Positions 8,822 through 18,129 of a stretch of DNA of 64,000 nucleotides are shown one piece after another (the stretch's first letter is position 1; the number at the start of each line of letters is the position of its first letter). Under the pieces are notes generated by a model that saw nothing but the letters and a program-made list of their open reading frames with translations, made no database searches and was not told the origin of the DNA. This stretch comes from DATJPY01 sp035506135 (lineage in GTDB: Bacteria; Myxococcota_A; UBA9160; PR03). The translations under genes were made by a program, and so were the position numbers. The stretch covers positions 43,878-107,877 of the forward strand of contig DATJPY010000022.1 of assembly GCA_035506135.1 (NCBI GenBank). Reading direction: 5' to 3'.

Positions 8822-10297
8822 TCAGCCGGCGGGATGCCCGACGGACTTGACCTCGGTGTACTGGTCGAATCCGGCGTAGCCGTTCTGGCGACCGACGCCG
8901 CTCGCCTTGTAGCCGCCGAACGGCACGTCGGCCCCGTACGGTGCCGTGGCGTTGACGCCGATGAAGCCCGCGCGCAGGCGGCGCGCAACGGCGAGGGCGC
9001 GATCGAGCGAGCCCGACATCACGTTGCCCGCTAGCCCGTAGACGCTGTCGTTGGCGATCCGGATCGCGTCCTCCTCGTTCTCGAACGGAATGACGGCGAG
9101 GACCGGACCGAAGATCTCCTCCTGCGCGATCGTCATGCGGTTGTCGACGTCGACGAACAGCGTCGGCCGGACCCAGAAGCCCTTGTCGCGCCCGGCCGGC
9201 GGATCGGTGCCACCGACGAGCAGCTTGGCGCCCTCGTCGATTCCCTTCTGGACGTAGCCGAGCACGCGCGCGCGCTGCCTGGCCGAGATCACCGGGCCGC
9301 ACAGCGTGCCGGGCTCCTGCGGATCGCCGGGCTGGATGGATGCGTACATCGCCTTCAGGATCTGCACGCCCTCGTCGTAGCGCGACCGCGGGAGGAGCAG
9401 CCGCGTCGGAACGGCGCAGCCCTGACCCGCGTGCATGCAGGGTGCGACGCCGATCGCGCAGGATCGCGCCAGCTCGGCGTCCTCCAGCACGATGGTGGCC
9501 GACTTCCCGCCGAGCTCGAGGAACAGGCGCTTCATCGTCGCCGCGCCCTTCTCCATGATCCGCCTCCCGACGGCGGTCGAGCCGGTGAAGGAGATCATGT
9601 CGACCTTCGGCGAGAGCGTGAGCTCCTCCCCGACGAGGTGGTCGGACGCGGTGACGACGTTGACCACGCCGGACGGGATGTCGGTGCGCTCGGCGACGAG
9701 GCGCCCGAGGCGCGTCGCGTTGAAGGGCGTGTCGGGGGCGGGCTTCAAGACCACCGTGTTCCCGGTGGCGAGCGCCTGGCCCAGCTTGTGGATCGTGACC
9801 TCGAAGGGAAAGTTCCACGGCACGATCGCGCCGACCACGCCCACCGGCTCGCGCCAGACCTTCCGGGTGGTGACCTGCCCGGTGAGCTCGACCATGGCGT
9901 CGCCGAGATTCGTCTCCCAGGGATACTCGTCGATCAGCCGGGCGGGGTAGCGGAGCGCGCTCTTGAGCGGCGCGTCGAGCTGCGGCCCGTGCGTCACCAT
10001 GCGGGGACAGCCGGCCTCGAGGATCAGCTCCTCGCGGAGCGCCTCCTTCTCCGCCTCGAGCGCCTCCTGGAGCTGCTCGAGGCAGCGCTTGCGGAGGCTG
10101 CGGTCGGTCGACCAGCCGGTCTCGTCGAAGGCGCGGCGCGCGGCGTCGATCGCGCGGTGCATGTCCGCCTTCGACGCGTCCGCGACCTCCCCCAGCACCT
10201 CCTCGGTGGCCGGGTTCAGGTTCGCGAAGGTGCCGGCCTCGCCGCCGACGAGCTTGCCGTCGATCAGCATCCGCGACTCGAAGCGGACGTCAGCCAT
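8822..10297 (-). CDS. NAD(P)+-dependent aldehyde dehydrogenase
   Basis: A 491-residue ALDH-superfamily enzyme with PWNFPF (catalytic-site Asn162), FTGS (237-240), LELGGKS (Glu261) and the nucleophile Cys294 in GQGC. Length and motifs are complete. The ATG at 10297 (MADVRFESRM) was preferred over an ATG 9 bases upstream; it overlaps the end of the preceding SDR gene by 8 bases. It probably oxidises an aldehyde produced by one of the P450s or SDRs in this operon to the acid that the CoA ligases can activate. That pathway position is inference. Confidence 0.93.
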   Translation of the reverse strand: MADVRFESRMLIDGKLVGGEAGTFANLNPATEEVLGEVADASKADMHRAIDAARRAFDETGWSTDRSLRKRCLEQLQEALEAEKEALREELILEAGCPRMVTHGPQLDAPLKSALRYPARLIDEYPWETNLGDAMVELTGQVTTRKVWREPVGVVGAIVPWNFPFEVTIHKLGQALATGNTVVLKPAPDTPFNATRLGRLVAERTDIPSGVVNVVTASDHLVGEELTLSPKVDMISFTGSTAVGRRIMEKGAATMKRLFLELGGKSATIVLEDAELARSCAIGVAPCMHAGQGCAVPTRLLLPRSRYDEGVQILKAMYASIQPGDPQEPGTLCGPVISARQRARVLGYVQKGIDEGAKLLVGGTDPPAGRDKGFWVRPTLFVDVDNRMTIAQEEIFGPVLAVIPFENEEDAIRIANDSVYGLAGNVMSGSLDRALAVARRLRAGFIGVNATAPYGADVPFGGYKASGVGRQNGYAGFDQYTEVKSVGHPAG

Positions 10298-11174
10298 GCG
10301 GATCACTCCCGAGTGCGCCGTGACGCGGGAGGCTCATCGCCCGCGCCACCAGGTGGTGAAGGAGACCGGCAGGCAGGACACGGCTGCCGGCCAGCAGCAT
10401 GCGGGCGTCGACGCCCACCGCGTGTCGGGCGAACGGAGCCCGCTCGTCGAGCGCCCGGGCGAGCGCCGGAGCGAAGCGCTCCGGCGGGTTCGCGAGCAGG
10501 CGGATCATCGAGCGGCCCGTGCGTTCGATCCCCGCGTAGTGCCCGGCGTAGGGTCCGTTCAGATCGCCGTGATGCGGGGTCTGCTCGGTGAGGATGTCCG
10601 TCTGGAAGGCTCCGGACACCAGGATCGTGACGCCCAGGCCGAAGGGCGCGACCTCCTCGGCCAGCGCCTCGGCCCATCGCTCGAGAGCCGCCTTCGAGGC
10701 CGAGTAGGCGCTGATCGACGGCATGCCGCGCACGCCGCCCTGGCTCGAGATGACGACGATCCGCCCGCACCCGGCCGCCCGCATGGAGGGGAGCAGTGCC
10801 TTCGTGAGTCGCACCGGACCGAAGAGGTTCGTGCGAAAGATCCGCTCCCACACCTCGAACGGCATCTCCTCGACGCATCCCACCGCGGCGATCCCGGCAT
10901 TGTGCACGAGCGCATCGGGCGCACCGACCGCGCCCTCGATCGCCTTCGCGGCCGCGGTGATCGACGTCGGATCGTCGAGGTCGAGTCGCACTCCGATCAG
11001 GCGTGGATCCCCGACGGCAGCACCGGTGCCCGCCCGCAGGCGTTCGAGTCCCACGTCGGGCGAGCGCATCGCTCCAACGACGCGCCATCCGCGCTCGTAC
11101 AGGTGGACGGCGGATGCGAGGCCGAGTCCGCGCGACGCCCCGGTGATGACGACGCTTCTCGGCTCACGCGTCAT
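10290..11174 (-). CDS. SDR family oxidoreductase
   Basis: A 294-residue SDR with TGASRGLG at the N-terminus, HNAGIAAVG, VISSQGG and YSASK. Starting at MTREPRSVV gives an 11-base overlap with the upstream AveC-like gene; an ATG 18 bases earlier is also in frame. The longer C-terminal region (MIRLLANPPERFAPALARAL) resembles SDRs of the 17-beta-hydroxysteroid or retinol dehydrogenase type. No subfamily can be named with confidence. Tight coupling to the ALDH gene suggests they act in the same pathway. Confidence 0.83.
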   Translation of the reverse strand: MTREPRSVVITGASRGLGLASAVHLYERGWRVVGAMRSPDVGLERLRAGTGAAVGDPRLIGVRLDLDDPTSITAAAKAIEGAVGAPDALVHNAGIAAVGCVEEMPFEVWERIFRTNLFGPVRLTKALLPSMRAAGCGRIVVISSQGGVRGMPSISAYSASKAALERWAEALAEEVAPFGLGVTILVSGAFQTDILTEQTPHHGDLNGPYAGHYAGIERTGRSMIRLLANPPERFAPALARALDERAPFARHAVGVDARMLLAGSRVLPAGLLHHLVARAMSLPRHGALGSDPHG

Positions 11175-12273
11175 GGGGTCTGCAACGCGCATCCGGCTTC
11201 GCCGGGTTCTCGGTCGGACGCCCGTTCGGCTGCGCGGTCATCCAGCCGTTCCAGTGCCCACCGAAGTAGGGCCCGGGCTGCCCCTCGCTCTCGTAGAAGC
11301 CCTGCGGGTCGTAGACCTTGGCCTCGGGGAACGGATACGGGCAGGCGACGGCGGTCGCGAGCCTCGCCGCGCGGATGGCGCCGAAGCCCGCGCCGTAGAA
11401 GAAGTACGCGACGTTCAGGATGCCGGCCATCACCAGGAACGTGGCGAGTGCCGGGCGCGTGCGGAGCCAGGGCAGCCGCCTGGCCAGCTTCTCGGCCTGC
11501 GTGCGTCCGGTGTCGTCCCGATAGCAGAGGACGCCGGCGGGAATCATCACGACGGTGACGAGCGCGGACTCCCAGATCAGCGGGAACTGGAAGGTGGTCC
11601 CCGCGAAGACCGAGCCCCACGGCATCACCTGCGAGTAGATGTAGAGCCCCGTGCGAACGAGGAAGATCTCCAGGGCCGCGTCGATGACGAATCCGGTGAC
11701 GAGGATCAGCGCCGCGAGACTCAGGAGCGGCCGGCGCCACAGGAACGAGTCGGCGGACGCGCGCGCCCGGAGGCGGCGCAGGAGCCAGGTGCTCGCGAAG
11801 AACGGGGCGAGGAAGTAGAAGGTCGAGTACCCGACCACGATGAAAGGCTCGACCGTCGGCGAGAGCCGCACCAGCGGCCAGTCCTCGGGGAAGTGCCAGA
11901 GCTGCGGGTTATAGACCGCGTAGGGCGCCCAGTTCATGATCGGGTCCTGCCAGACGATCGCCGTCGACGCGAGGACCATGAGGACGTAGGGATGGCCGGG
12001 CTGCCTCCGCCACGCGCGCACGCACGCCACGACGAGGATCGACATCATGATCACGGTCCCGACCTGATGGATGGTGAGCCAGTCGACCGGTGCCCGCAGG
12101 AACTCGACGGGACGCGGGACTCCCGTGACCTCCGGATTGGCGATGCGCGGCGAGACGGCGCCCATGCGCGCGTGATGGGCGACGAACCCGATGACCGCGA
12201 CGGCGAGGACGATCCACGCCGCAGCCGCGAGCGACCGCTTCGGTGCCTCGGACGGGATCGTCTGTACGGTCAT
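11164..12273 (-). CDS. AveC-like (spirocyclase AveC family) membrane protein, copy 1
   Basis: 369 residues with about seven predicted membrane helices. The first spans about residues 15-33. Later ones include VGTVIMMSILVVACV, IVVGYSTFYFLAPFFAS and LATFLVMAGILNVAYFF. The segments WQDPIMNWAPYAVYNPQLWHFP and TFQFPLIWESALVTVV match the pattern of proteins annotated as AveC spirocyclase-like in actinobacteria. AveC of Streptomyces acts in avermectin spiroketal formation and dehydration; the role of catabolic-cluster members is unknown. A diverged paralog lies at 44440-45603. The Pro/Trp-rich tail after the last helix is a shared oddity. The family call is from memory of the conserved motifs. Confidence 0.7.
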   Translation of the reverse strand: MTVQTIPSEAPKRSLAAAAWIVLAVAVIGFVAHHARMGAVSPRIANPEVTGVPRPVEFLRAPVDWLTIHQVGTVIMMSILVVACVRAWRRQPGHPYVLMVLASTAIVWQDPIMNWAPYAVYNPQLWHFPEDWPLVRLSPTVEPFIVVGYSTFYFLAPFFASTWLLRRLRARASADSFLWRRPLLSLAALILVTGFVIDAALEIFLVRTGLYIYSQVMPWGSVFAGTTFQFPLIWESALVTVVMIPAGVLCYRDDTGRTQAEKLARRLPWLRTRPALATFLVMAGILNVAYFFYGAGFGAIRAARLATAVACPYPFPEAKVYDPQGFYESEGQPGPYFGGHWNGWMTAQPNGRPTENPAKPDARCRPHDA

Positions 12274-12276
12274 CGG

Positions 12277-13392
12277 TCAGACCTCCCCGAAGCGAGCGAC
12301 GCGATGCGTGTGGATACCGTCTGGATCGAGTCGCCGCGCCACGAGGTAGCCGGCGCCCATCCAGGCGCGGCGCGTCCACTTCCCGAACGACACGCGGGTT
12401 CCCGGCGCGCCCGTCGCCGCAGGGAGCATCTTCACCCGCTCGAGCGCCTCCTTCACGCCGCGCGGACAGAGCGGATGCGAATCGGCGAAGGCGCGGAGGA
12501 GCACCGTGGCGATGTCGCGGTTCACCACCGGCGCGCAGTACTGCGGGCGCCGCCCGTACGCGGCCTCGTACTGGTCGAGGAAGCCCTGGCCGACGGGATT
12601 GTCCTCGTCGTACTGGTCGATCCCGGTCCATCCGAGGAACGCCTTCCAGAGCACCGGATTGATCCATGCGTTCTCGAACGCGGTGCTCGTGTAGCGGGGC
12701 GGATCCCAGCCGAGCGCCTCCAGCACCGAGTTGACGTGCAGGATCCCGAAGCCGAAGCCGCAGTGGACGAGCGCGCTCGGCTTTGCCTCGCGCACCCGCT
12801 CGACCGCCGCGCGGACGTCCTGCGCCGTCTGCGCGATGCGCTCCTCGGCCACGATGCGGATGTCCGAGCCGCGACACGCGTGCTGGAAGCTCCGCAGGTA
12901 GGTCTCGCCGATCAGCGACTGCTCGATCAGGACGCCGACCTGCTCGTGGCCGTCCTTCGCCAGGAGGTCGACCCAGAAGATCGGCTCCTCCGTCAGCGAG
13001 CCCATCGGAAACGCGAACGTCCACTCGCCCAGCCAGTCCTCGGAGCCGGTCACGCTGACCGCCGGAACGCGGAAGCGCTGCTCGATGGCCTCGCGCGTCG
13101 GGACCGCGTTGTCGGTGATGCTCGGGCCGAAGACGACGAGGCAGCCCTCGTCGACCAGCTCGCCGTAGGCGTCGATCACGGCCTTGACGGTTCCCTTCGG
13201 GAGACCCTCGACCTCGCGGAACACGATCTCCACGCGGCGGTCGATGATCTTCCGCTTCAAGCCCTCCTCGAACACGAGCTCGAACGAGCGGGTCAGGTCG
13301 GCCCTCATCTCCTGCGGGTAGAACGCGGGGAGCTTGAAGTCGAAGAGGTAGCCGAGCTTGATGGGCTGCGCGGCGCTCTCGTAGGACGTCAT
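12277..13392 (-). CDS. Periplasmic-binding-protein-like (type I ABC substrate-binding fold), no signal peptide
   Basis: 371 residues with the fold signature of branched-chain amino acid/amide-type binding proteins: an IKLGYLFDF start, GPSITDNAVPTREAIE, then PAVSVTGSEDWLGEWTFAFPMGSLTEEP. Normal family members carry an N-terminal secretion or lipoprotein signal. This one begins MTSYESAAQPIKLGYLF with no hydrophobic segment, and no permease or ATPase gene lies nearby. It may be a cytoplasmic ligand sensor or sequestering protein for a pathway intermediate. It is the ninth gene of the (-) operon, with 3 bases to the AveC-like gene. Fold call fairly sure, function open. Confidence 0.78.
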   Translation of the reverse strand: MTSYESAAQPIKLGYLFDFKLPAFYPQEMRADLTRSFELVFEEGLKRKIIDRRVEIVFREVEGLPKGTVKAVIDAYGELVDEGCLVVFGPSITDNAVPTREAIEQRFRVPAVSVTGSEDWLGEWTFAFPMGSLTEEPIFWVDLLAKDGHEQVGVLIEQSLIGETYLRSFQHACRGSDIRIVAEERIAQTAQDVRAAVERVREAKPSALVHCGFGFGILHVNSVLEALGWDPPRYTSTAFENAWINPVLWKAFLGWTGIDQYDEDNPVGQGFLDQYEAAYGRRPQYCAPVVNRDIATVLLRAFADSHPLCPRGVKEALERVKMLPAATGAPGTRVSFGKWTRRAWMGAGYLVARRLDPDGIHTHRVARFGEV

Positions 13393-13417
13393 GTCACCTC
13401 TCCGTGTCGTCCGACCC

Positions 13418-14257
13418 TCAAGGCTTCCACTGCGTGCGGCCCATCAGCAGGTCGACGAGCGCCTTGCCGGCCGCCCAGGATCCCGTGGAGGACGACATCA
13501 CGTGGCCTGCGTCGACGAGCAGGTTCACGCCGCTGATTCCGCTCGCCGCGTCGCCGTTGAGGAACAGCATGACGTCGCCCATCTGCTCGGCCGTCAGGTG
13601 CGGGAGGCCGGTGGCGTCTCGGTAGTCCTGCCCGAAGGAGAGCCACACGGCGGCGTTGGCCTGGGCGAGCGGGGTGACGGTGGGGCCCGGACAGATGGCG
13701 TTGATGCGCACACCCCTGGCGATGAACGGGTACGCCTGGCGCGCGACGTAGGCGTTGATCGCCTGCTTGCTGAAGAGATAGTTGTTCGTGCCCTCGTGCG
13801 CATCGATCCAGGCGGCGGCCGACTCGTAGTCGGGTGTCGCCAGGAACTCGAGCAGGGTCGGCAGGTTCCCCTCCCACCCGAGGCCGGCGACCGAGGAGAT
13901 GAAGCACACAGCGGAGCCGCGGCGCAGCGTACCCTCGGCGAGCATCCGCTCGATCAGATGGCGATGCGCGATGAAGTTGACCCGCATCACTCCGGGCCCG
14001 TCGGCGATGCCGGCCGCGGAGAAGATCGCGTCGATGGGCCTGCCGACCTGGTCGATGGCGGCGTCCACGGCGGCGCGATCCTTCAGATCCACCTTGATCG
14101 CGTCGGCGACGGGATACTCGACCGCGGCGTGGTCCATGACGACGACCTCGGCGCCCAGCGCGGCCGCTCGCTTCGCGGCGGCGGCCCCCATGCCCGTGGC
14201 ACCGCCCACCACGAGCGCGCGCTTGCCGTCGTATCGGAAGAGGTCGGTTCCAGTCAT
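13418..14257 (-). CDS. SDR, 3-alpha-hydroxysteroid dehydrogenase-like
   Basis: A 279-residue SDR with a GGATGMG cofactor loop, SAAGIAD, FISSVAG and the catalytic YLFSK. A strongly shortened beta3-alpha3 region and a long insert before the catalytic Tyr (LLEFLATPDYESAAAWIDAH) are features shared with 3-alpha-hydroxysteroid dehydrogenase/carbonyl reductases of the Comamonas type. An AAGGAG ribosome site lies 8 bases before the ATG. It is placed between a P450 and the substrate-binding-like gene. A steroid or terpenoid alcohol is a reasonable but unproven substrate. Confidence 0.82.
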   Translation of the reverse strand: MTGTDLFRYDGKRALVVGGATGMGAAAAKRAAALGAEVVVMDHAAVEYPVADAIKVDLKDRAAVDAAIDQVGRPIDAIFSAAGIADGPGVMRVNFIAHRHLIERMLAEGTLRRGSAVCFISSVAGLGWEGNLPTLLEFLATPDYESAAAWIDAHEGTNNYLFSKQAINAYVARQAYPFIARGVRINAICPGPTVTPLAQANAAVWLSFGQDYRDATGLPHLTAEQMGDVMLFLNGDAASGISGVNLLVDAGHVMSSSTGSWAAGKALVDLLMGRTQWKP

Positions 14258-14306
14258 CGGGTCGCTCCTTTGGCGGATCTGGCGATGGCACCCGCGCCGA
14301 CGCAGG

Positions 14307-15512
14307 TCATCGCGCTCCGCCGGTTCGAATCTGCAGCCTCGCCCACCCTCGCACGCTCGCCGTGTGCGCCTTGGCGGCGCCGTCGTAGTCGACCTCCCAC
14401 GAGGGCCAGCGAGTGAGGAGCTCGTCGAGCGCGACGCGGCCCTCGAGTCGGGCGAGCGCGGCGCCGAGGCAGTAGTGCAGGCCGTAGCCGAAGCTCAGGT
14501 GCGCGCCGTCGTCGCGGCGGATGTCGAAGCGGTCGGCGTCCGGGAAGTGGCGCTCGTCGCGGTTGGCCGAGCCGTTCAGCAGCAGCATGATCGCGTCCTT
14601 CGGCACCGTTCGGCCGTGGACCTCCACGTCGGCGGCGACGTAGCGGCACTGGACGGGAGACGGCGCCTCGTAGCGCAGCACCTCTTCGATCGCGCGCGGG
14701 ATCAGCGATCGATCGGCGACGAGGGCCCGGCGCTGCTCGGGGTGGTCCGAGAGGAGCTGGGCCGCGAAGCCGATGAGCCGGGTCGCCGTCTCGTTCCCGG
14801 CCCCGGCGATCATGTTCGTGTAGAGGATCACCTCGCTGCGCGTCAGGCGGCGGCGCTCCCCGTCCGCCTCGACCTCCGCGTGCAGCAGCTCCGTCATCAG
14901 ATCGTTCGACGGGTGCTGCGCCCGCCAGTCGATGTAGTCGGCGATGAGCTGGCTGGGGTGGTCGACCGCGTTCGGGTCGAACTCGGCCGGCTTGCCGTCC
15001 CGGAGGAGGAGCTGCTCGTCCGTCTGCCTGCGAATCGCCTCCTGGTCCTGCTCGGGGATTCCGAGCAGGTAGCCGATCGTGCGCATGGGCACGAGCGCGG
15101 CGAAGTCGGCGATGACGTCGAACCGGTCCGCGCCCATCAGCGGATCGAGCGCGCGGGCGCAGAACTCCCGGACCAGCGGCTCGATGGCGTTCATCCGCCT
15201 CGGCGTGAAGACGCGGGTCAGCAGGCTGCGGTGCAGATCGTGGATCGGGGGATCCTCGAACAGGATGATGCCGGGAGGCAGCTCGACGTTCGCCCGGATG
15301 ATGTCGAGGGTCGTCCCGCGGCCCGACCGATAGGTGTCCCAGTCGGCCAGCGCCTGCTCGACGTCGTCCCAGCGGGAGAGCGCGTAGAACTCGTGCTTCG
15401 CGTTGAAGTAGAGGGGCGCCTCGTCCCGCATGCGCTTCCAGACGGGATAGGGATCGTCGTCGATCGCGGCGTCGTACGGGTCGTAGTAGAGAGGGCGATC
15501 GAACTCGATCAT
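14307..15512 (-). CDS. Cytochrome P450
   Basis: A 401-residue P450. The I-helix motif is AGAGNET (236-242), ExxR is at E277/R280 and the haem loop is FGYGLHYCLG with Cys348. The N-terminus (DPYPVWKRMRDEAPLYFN) is that of soluble three-component bacterial P450s. It is separated by 7 bases from the next P450 upstream, so two different P450s are likely co-expressed. Asn240 next to the oxygen-activating threonine is a mild variation. Substrate unknown. Confidence 0.93.
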   Translation of the reverse strand: MIEFDRPLYYDPYDAAIDDDPYPVWKRMRDEAPLYFNAKHEFYALSRWDDVEQALADWDTYRSGRGTTLDIIRANVELPPGIILFEDPPIHDLHRSLLTRVFTPRRMNAIEPLVREFCARALDPLMGADRFDVIADFAALVPMRTIGYLLGIPEQDQEAIRRQTDEQLLLRDGKPAEFDPNAVDHPSQLIADYIDWRAQHPSNDLMTELLHAEVEADGERRRLTRSEVILYTNMIAGAGNETATRLIGFAAQLLSDHPEQRRALVADRSLIPRAIEEVLRYEAPSPVQCRYVAADVEVHGRTVPKDAIMLLLNGSANRDERHFPDADRFDIRRDDGAHLSFGYGLHYCLGAALARLEGRVALDELLTRWPSWEVDYDGAAKAHTASVRGWARLQIRTGGAR

Positions 15513-15519
15513 GCTCGTC

Positions 15520-16767
15520 CTAGGCGCGGCGCCGGAAGCGCAGCGGCAGATCGTTCAGGCCGCGGATGATGAAGGTCGGCGTGTAGGACAGCGCGCTCGG
15601 ATCCACGAGCCGGAGGTCGTCGAGCCGTGCGAGCAGGCGCTCCACGCTGATCCGCGACTCCGCGCGCGCGAGGCTGGCGCCGGGACAGAAGTGCTCGGCG
15701 TGGCCGAAGGCGATGTTGCGCCGCGCGTTCGAGCGCTTCGGATCGAAGCGGTCCGGATCCTCGAAGACGCGCGGGTCGCGGTTGGCGGCGCCGATCACCG
15801 CCATCACCATCGAGCCCTCGGGAATGTCGACGCCGGCGAGCCTCGTGTCGCGCAGCGCCAGGCGGAAGGAGCCCTTGATCGGACCCTCGAGGCGCAGGCA
15901 CTCCTCGATGAAGGTCGGGATCGCCTCGGGATCCCTCCGGAGCTGGTCGGCGAGGGGGGGCTGCTCGGCGAGGACCCGCATCGCCGCGCAGAGCAGCCGC
16001 GCGGTGGTCTCCTGTCCGGCCGCGAAGACGATGGCGGCGATGCGCACCACGTCCATCACGGCGGGCAGCTCGCCGTTCGGGAAGCGGACGTTGGCCAGCT
16101 TGCTCAGCACGTCCTCGCGCGGCTCCGCGCGACGCTCCTCGATGTAGCGGGTGAAGTAGGGATGCAGGTTCGCGAACACGGAGTCGCCGGCGTGCCGGCC
16201 CTTGGGGTCGCCGACGTTGCCCGCCTGGCCGCCGAGCCAGCCGCGGAACGTCTCGTGGTGCTCGCGCGGGACCCCGAGCAGGTCGGCGATCACGAGCAGC
16301 GTGAAGGGCCGCGCGTAGCCCGCGGAGAACTCCACCTCGCCGCGTCCGGCGAACTCGTCGATCAGCCCCTCGGCGAGGGTCCACATGAACTCCTCGTTCT
16401 CCTTGAGGCGGTTCGGCGTGAAGAGCTTGCCGACCAGCGCGCGATGCCGGGTGTGCTTGGGCGGATCGAGCGAGGTGAGCTGGTCTCCCATCGGGATCTC
16501 GCCGCGGCGGCGCTCGATCATGTCGGTGAGGCTCTCGCCTTCCGAGCGCGGAGGGAGCTTCACGAGCGGACCGAGGGGGCCCACGATCGCCGAGAAGCGA
16601 TCGTGGTCCGCGTAGACCTCGAGGATCTCGTCGATGCTCGACAGCATGAAGACGCCGCGGTGCGGCTCGCGCCAGACCGGCCCGCGCTCCCGCAGCGCGG
16701 CGTAGTAGGGGAGCGGATCCTGGAGGATCCCGGGGTCGGTGAAGAAGTCCCGCTCGAGGACGTTCAT
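15520..16767 (-). CDS. Cytochrome P450 with altered haem-loop glycine
   Basis: A 415-residue P450. The I-helix motif is AAGQETT (249-255), ExxR is at E289/R292 and proximal Cys361 is in FGHAEHFCPG. The fourth position of the FGxGxxxCxG loop, normally Gly, is Ala357. That substitution occurs in some functional P450s but is unusual beside two canonical paralogs. The ATG overlaps the stop of the amidohydrolase gene (ATGA), implying translational coupling. Confidence 0.92.
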   Translation of the reverse strand: MNVLERDFFTDPGILQDPLPYYAALRERGPVWREPHRGVFMLSSIDEILEVYADHDRFSAIVGPLGPLVKLPPRSEGESLTDMIERRRGEIPMGDQLTSLDPPKHTRHRALVGKLFTPNRLKENEEFMWTLAEGLIDEFAGRGEVEFSAGYARPFTLLVIADLLGVPREHHETFRGWLGGQAGNVGDPKGRHAGDSVFANLHPYFTRYIEERRAEPREDVLSKLANVRFPNGELPAVMDVVRIAAIVFAAGQETTARLLCAAMRVLAEQPPLADQLRRDPEAIPTFIEECLRLEGPIKGSFRLALRDTRLAGVDIPEGSMVMAVIGAANRDPRVFEDPDRFDPKRSNARRNIAFGHAEHFCPGASLARAESRISVERLLARLDDLRLVDPSALSYTPTFIIRGLNDLPLRFRRRA

Positions 16768-18107
16768 CCCGCGCCCCCGGGCTTGCTCTCGAACGGGGTC
16801 GAGAACGCGCCGGCCATCTGCTTGATGATGTCGCCGACCGTCGCGTAGCCCTTGGCGTAGTCGGACGGCGCCTTGCCGCCGGCGCCGACGATCGGCGCGA
16901 GGTCGACGTGCTTCGCCTGGGCGCGCAGCGCGGCGACCGTGCACTTCTCCTTCGGGATGTGCTTGAAGGGGTCGTACTGGAAGTGCCGCGTGGTGTTCTG
17001 CCAGGTCATCTTGTGGACGTCGGCGTCGGGCACGCCCGCGAGCGAGGCAAAGAGCGTCTCCGGAGCCTTCGGCCACGTCGAGTCGGAGTGCGGGTAGTCG
17101 CACTCCCAGGTGATGTTGTCGATTCCGATCAGCTCGCGGTTGCGCACGCCGGCGGCGTCGTCGATGAAGCAGGTGATGATGTGCTCGCGGAAGACGTCGC
17201 TCGGCTTCTTGCCGTTCGGGAAGCCGTGCAGCGTCCAGCGATGGTGGTGGTCGTGCACGTAGTCGATGCGCTCGAGGAAGTACGGGATCCAGCCGATCCC
17301 GCCCTCCGAGAGCGCGATCTTGAGCGCCGGGAACTTGTTGAAGATCTCCGAGAACACGAGCTCGGTGGCGCAGTTGAAGAGCGTGATCGGCGTGCCCGCG
17401 ATCATCACCTCGATCGGGGCGCCCGGATCCTGGAGATTCATGCGCGTGCCCGAGCCGATGTGGATGCAGACGACCGTCCCCTCGTCGGCGCACGCCTTCC
17501 AGAACGGATCCCAGTGCTCGCTGTGCAGGCTCGGACGGCCGAGCCCGCCCGGGTTGTCGGCGAACGTGACGGCGTGGCAGCCCTTGCGCGCGACGCGGTG
17601 CACCTCGCGCCCCATCTCCGCGGGATCCCAGATGGGCGGGATCGCGAGCGGGATGAAGCGGCCCGGATGCTTCCCGCACCATTCATCGATGTGCCAGTCG
17701 TTGTAGGCGCGCAGCATGGTGATGGCGAGCTCGCCGTTGCCCGCGTCGGCCTGGCGGCCGAACAGCTCGCCGACGAAGCCCGGCACCGTCGGGAAGCAGA
17801 GCGAGCCGAGCACGCCGTTGGCGTTCATGTCCTCGACCCGCGCGTCGACGTTCCAGCAGCCGCGCCGCAACTGCGAGAGCGCCGTCGGCTCCATCCCGTA
17901 CTCCTCGGGACGGCGGCCCGCCACGGCGTTCAGGCCGACGTTGGGGATCTGCTGCCCCTCGAACACCCAGACGTCGCTCCCGTCCTGCTTGTGGAGCAGG
18001 CGGGGCGCGCGCGACTTCCACTTCGCGTCGAGGTGTCGCTCCCACATGTCGGGGGGCTCGCAGACGTGGTCGTCGACGCTCACCAGGATCATGTCGTCCA
18101 TCTTCAT
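16764..18107 (-). CDS. Amidohydrolase family protein (Amidohydro_2)
   Basis: 447 residues of the PF04909 metal-dependent TIM-barrel hydrolase/decarboxylase type. The N-terminal metal motif is DDHVCEP, a conserved VCIHIGSG region follows, and SEGGIGWIPYFLERIDYVHDH and CDYPHSDSTWP lie late in the chain. Such enzymes hydrolyse or decarboxylate cyclic and aromatic substrates (ACMSD-like) and recur in actinobacterial steroid and terpenoid clusters with undefined reactions. A strong GAGGAGG site precedes the ATG. A shorter paralog is divergently encoded at 21177-22268, with the same SEGGIGW- and DYPH-type motifs. Confidence 0.87.
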   Translation of the reverse strand: MKMDDMILVSVDDHVCEPPDMWERHLDAKWKSRAPRLLHKQDGSDVWVFEGQQIPNVGLNAVAGRRPEEYGMEPTALSQLRRGCWNVDARVEDMNANGVLGSLCFPTVPGFVGELFGRQADAGNGELAITMLRAYNDWHIDEWCGKHPGRFIPLAIPPIWDPAEMGREVHRVARKGCHAVTFADNPGGLGRPSLHSEHWDPFWKACADEGTVVCIHIGSGTRMNLQDPGAPIEVMIAGTPITLFNCATELVFSEIFNKFPALKIALSEGGIGWIPYFLERIDYVHDHHHRWTLHGFPNGKKPSDVFREHIITCFIDDAAGVRNRELIGIDNITWECDYPHSDSTWPKAPETLFASLAGVPDADVHKMTWQNTTRHFQYDPFKHIPKEKCTVAALRAQAKHVDLAPIVGAGGKAPSDYAKGYATVGDIIKQMAGAFSTPFESKPGGAG

Positions 18108-18129
18108 GACCGTCCTCCTCGAATGCGGC

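Noticed and set aside
10723..13536. A 937-residue plus-strand open frame
   Set aside because: Antisense to an SDR, AveC-like and binding-protein gene with intact family motifs; composition is typical of GC-driven spurious frames.
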